NCBI GenBank assembly: GCA_001953115.1
Contig: LSSL01006829.1
Span: forward strand, 1-11,018
Length of the DNA: 11,018 nucleotides
Direction: 5' to 3'
Source: Smittium mucronatum
Lineage: Eukaryota > Kickxellomycota > Harpellomycetes > Harpellales > Legeriomycetaceae
Shown: piece after piece, positions 8,991 through 11,018 of the stretch
Numbering within the stretch: the stretch's first letter is position 1
Layout: each line of letters opens with the position of its first letter
Translations under genes and position numbers: made by a program
The notes under the pieces: generated by a model
Told to the model about the DNA's origin: nothing
Database searches by the model: none
The model's input: the letters and a program-made list of their open reading frames with translations, nothing else

Positions 8991-9178
8991 GACTATTTGC
9001 ATATTACCATTTCGTCTACCTTTTTTACCTATATTTTTATTTGATTAATCTTGTATTTAATTTTTTTTTTTATTTCTTATTCTTATACATCAAAAAAATT
9101 AAATATTAATTTTCTCTAATTATTGGTAAAAAAGTATAAGATATGTTCATTATGCGAATTGGTAGTATGCAAATAGTC
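8991..9178. mobile_element. Small hairpin (MITE-like) element with 24-bp inverted termini
   Basis: Bases 8991-9014 (GACTATTTGCATA... to TTTCG) match the reverse complement of 9155-9178 at 22 of 24 positions. Inside, a TACC-plus-T-run segment near 9017-9030 is also mirrored near 9121-9137, after a gap. The arms therefore fold back over a loop of roughly 80 AT-rich bases. No reading frame lies inside. Similarity stops abruptly at the GACTAT ends, as at element boundaries, but a convincing target-site duplication is not visible. It could be a miniature inverted-repeat element or a structured RNA locus. The first is more likely given the neighbouring repeats. Confidence 0.5.
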
Positions 9179-9460
9179 CTAAAATCCAAAAATCAATATT
9201 ATTGAAATAAACTCACTTATTGTGAAGGATACTTAGAGCATTTAATTTAATAAAACCAAAAAATAAAATAAAGAGTAGATATAAATCTTTTCTTCTTCCA
9301 AAAACCTCCATTGCATTAGAAAAATATTTTATAAAAACATTAGTTAATTCAAATATTCCAAAAAAAATTTAATGGATAATTGAGGAAATGTTATTGGATC
9401 CAGATGTCTTTCAACTTATATTGTCTTGGTCCAGAAGGGAATAAATATTTAACAAACGGT
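9179..9460. other. AT-rich spacer, nothing recognised
   Basis: Lies between the small hairpin element and the TTAA-type element. No gene or repeat family seen. Confidence 0.5.
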
Positions 9461-9583
9461 TTAACTCTTTCAGGGGTCAGATTTTTACATAGAAATTTAT
9501 ATAATGCTAAAGGGGTATTATATAATATGCTGGGTTATTATAAGCTTATTACTTAAGTTTTTTTACCCGAAAATTAAATAAAT

Positions 9584-9601
9584 GGAGATAGGGAAATCTC
9601 C
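9584..9601. repeat. Perfect 6-bp-stem hairpin inside the TTAA element
   Basis: GGAGAT (9584-9589) and ATCTCC (9596-9601) pair around AGGGAA. No function evident. Confidence 0.6.
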
Positions 9602-9834
9602 TAACTGCAAGCTTCTATTTTTAGCATTTAAACTACAAATAATCTGATTTTAGTGTTTTGTCTTTAGAAATCATTTGATATGAATAAAATGGATCAAGAT
9701 AAAAAAGAAACTTTTTTACGGCAAAGAATTTTTTTTGCATACTCACTATTAGTTTATTTTTTCAACAAATTTAATTCGCCATTTTATAATTAAAATTCAT
9801 CAATAATATTTTCAACGCCCAATTAATAATTTTT

Positions 9835-9877
9835 CAGATTTTGATTTTGATTTTCAGTTTCTATATTTATTTCAGGT
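9835..9877 (-). repeat. About 20-bp-periodic CTGAA-type repeat, minus orientation
   Basis: CAG at 9835, 9855 and 9873, spaced 20 and 18 bases, with T-rich sequence between. On the minus strand each is CTGAAA. It sits within the TTAA element and resembles the arrays at 3431-3510 and in the large inverted-repeat arms. Confidence 0.35.
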
Positions 9878-9996
9878 TTTAACTATACATGGTTTTTTTA
9901 ATTTTTTTCTGTATCACGGAATAGTATTTTTGTTTGTAATATAACATTAAATATGCATTTTAAAAATTCAATCCTATTCGCTTTTAATATTTTATG

Positions 9997-10015
9997 ATTG
10001 CCATTTTTTGGCAAT
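9997..10015. repeat. Subterminal hairpin of the TTAA element
   Basis: ATTGCC (9997-10002) and GGCAAT (10010-10015) pair exactly around ATTTTTT, about 60 bases from the right end. Subterminal palindromes are common in transposon ends, but a role here is only inferred. Confidence 0.55.
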
Positions 10016-10077
10016 ACGGACGTTTTTATATCCCACCTTCGAAACCATTTAAGTAAAACCGACCCTGAAAGGGTTAA

Positions 10078-10500
10078 ATAGTAAAAATAAACCGTGTAAA
10101 GAGAATAGTCTCCAATATAGATATCATTATTTTTATATTGCCCGATTTAGGAAAATCAATAAAGCTTTATTGGTCAGTATTGATGCACAGTAATTATAAA
10201 GTACGCTTTCCAAACCTTATTCCATAATGAAAAAAAAGAAGTTTCAAATTATCAGAAGAGCTTAAAATACTTGTTTTTTTGGTTGGGAGATTATATACAT
10301 ATTTTATTTTGCATAAGAAAAAATAAGGCTGATTAATAAAAAACAGCTAGAGGAAATTGATATAATATTTTAAAATTGACAGTTTGATATTTACTATGGA
10401 TAGTTTAATTTTTTATTTATGCGTCACGAAGTGTTTTTATCACGGATAATAAAATTTTAATTAGGTTTTAGTATTCTTGAATTTAGGTACATGGTTTTTG
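10078..10500. other. AT-rich stretch, nothing recognised
   Basis: Frames are short. TATCACGGA-like words occur near 9914 and 10439 but do not extend. No gene or RNA seen. Confidence 0.5.
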
Positions 10501-10620
10501 GGTATTAGGATAAATCATTGGACAGGCCTGAAAATCAAACTGAATGTGGAGAAATCATTCAAAGGGGATGGTCAAGGATCATTCAAGGGCTCTTGGATAG
10601 GGCTCAGAATTTTATTCGAT
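10501..10620. other. G-rich island with short direct repeats
   Basis: Plus-strand G greatly exceeds C here and G+C is higher than in the surroundings. ATCATTCAA followed by a G-run occurs at 10554 and 10578, with a shorter AAATCATTG at 10512. A plus-strand frame starting with ATG near 10543 runs only about 20 codons to a TAG. It may be a remnant of a repeat or exon, but nothing is recognised. Confidence 0.3.
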
Positions 10621-10681
10621 TAATAAAAAAAAAAATGGATTTTGGATTTTTAATCGAATTTTTTTTTCGTTAATCGATTAA
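10614..10681. repeat. ATTCGATTAA inverted repeat and adjoining TTAATCGATTAA palindrome
   Basis: ATTCGATTAA (10614-10623) and TTAATCGAAT (10650-10659) are exact reverse complements. Eleven bases later TTAATCGATTAA (10670-10681) is a perfect palindrome sharing the same TTAATCGA word, so the motif appears three times in about 70 bases. This could be a protein-binding cluster or an element end; the sequence alone does not say. Confidence 0.45.
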
Positions 10682-10854
10682 TGGTTTTATTGGGCATTCT
10701 TTTGATAATCAATCTTTCTAGTAAAAAAATCAGATACTTTCAAATTTAAATAATTCTAAAAGTGAAAGAATTAAACCTATCGCATGTTGAAAAATTTAAT
10801 TCCGAAAATACAGTTGTGGTTGGCGATATTTTGAAAAGAATATTAAGAGAAATT

Positions 10855-10924
10855 GCATAAATTCGTAAGACGCTATCTTACAATAAAATTCTGTGGCGTA
10901 AAAAAAAAGCATAAATTCGTAAGA
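10855..10924 (+). repeat. 16-bp direct repeat pair with embedded hairpin
   Basis: GCATAAATTCGTAAGA occurs exactly at 10855-10870 and 10909-10924, an offset of 54 bases, each followed closely by CGCT. In the first copy GTAAGA (10865-10870) pairs perfectly with TCTTAC (10876-10881) around CGCTA; the second copy lacks the TCTTAC arm. The interval is part of a tandem duplication or a decayed repeat end. The remaining sequence up to the window edge shows no gene. Confidence 0.55.
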
Positions 10925-11018
10925 TCGCTTTAATATTTTTATACCCAAATGCAATTCCTACATATTTTAACCAATAATTTAATGATAAAAAGATGTATGA
11001 AATATGAAAAAATATCCC

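Larger units (their letters stand above)
9461..10077. mobile_element. Non-autonomous piggyBac-type element (TTAA target site)
   Basis: The left end reads TTAACTCTTTCAGGGGTCAG (9461-9480). The right end, read on the minus strand from 10077, is TTAACCCTTTCAGGGTCGG. The two match at nearly every position over the first 18-19 bases and point inward, and each begins with TTAA, the target duplicated by piggyBac-superfamily elements. The enclosed 617 bases, counting both TTAA copies, hold no transposase frame, so the element would have to be mobilised in trans. Inside are a perfect hairpin at 9584-9601, a CTGAA-type repeat at 9835-9877, and an ATTGCC/GGCAAT hairpin at 9997-10015 close to the right end. 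The TTAAC-pyrimidine-CT start also fits the termini known for piggyBac-related excised segments in some ciliates, so it does not identify the host. Mismatches between the ends show it is not a fresh insertion. Confidence 0.65.

Noticed and set aside
2035..9601. Relationship between the ATCTCC/GGAGAT hairpins at 2035 and 9584
   Set aside because: Only the six-base arms agree. Loops and flanks differ, so common origin is unlikely.
1..11018. tRNA, rRNA, spliceosomal RNA, CRISPR or bacterial operon features
   Set aside because: Both strands were scanned by eye for cloverleaf T-loop words, regularly spaced identical repeats and ribosome-binding sites ahead of long frames. None was found.

Overview
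The window reads as an AT-rich eukaryotic nuclear region, by eye roughly a fifth to a quarter G+C, that is mostly non-coding. No frame encodes a recognisable protein family, and no rRNA, tRNA, CRISPR array or bacterial operon structure was seen. A TTAA-bounded, piggyBac-type non-autonomous element and several decayed inverted repeats point to a eukaryote with DNA transposons. The species cannot be named. Low-GC arthropods, nematodes and ciliates all remain possible.

Layout. At 114-242 a short G+C-richer island has open frames on both strands and may be the 3' exon of a gene on the minus strand. From about 340 to 4110 lies AT-rich sequence without a supportable gene, holding one hairpin with flanking A/T runs (1677-1714), one perfect hairpin (2035-2052) and a roughly 20-bp-periodic CTGAA-type repeat (3431-3510). 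At 4254-5023 is the best coding trace: a plus-strand frame with a possible transmembrane segment, broken only by TAA codons, followed by an overlapping frame that is open for 109 codons. From 5024 to 6880 there is unannotated AT-rich sequence with microsatellites and a local G excess.

The right-hand half is dominated by repeats. A large degenerate inverted repeat (arms about 6881-7385 and 8240-8500) carries a likely nested insertion in its left arm. A small hairpin element occupies 8991-9178. A 617-bp TTAA-to-TTAA element lies at 9461-10077. The last 600 bases hold G+C-richer sequence with short direct repeats and palindromes, and a pair of 16-bp direct repeats 54 bp apart.

Nothing shows genes working together here. 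The main story is a graveyard of non-autonomous mobile sequence around one or two weak coding traces. Most calls are low confidence, because in DNA of this composition chance open frames of about 60 codons are expected and degenerate repeats need alignment to confirm.
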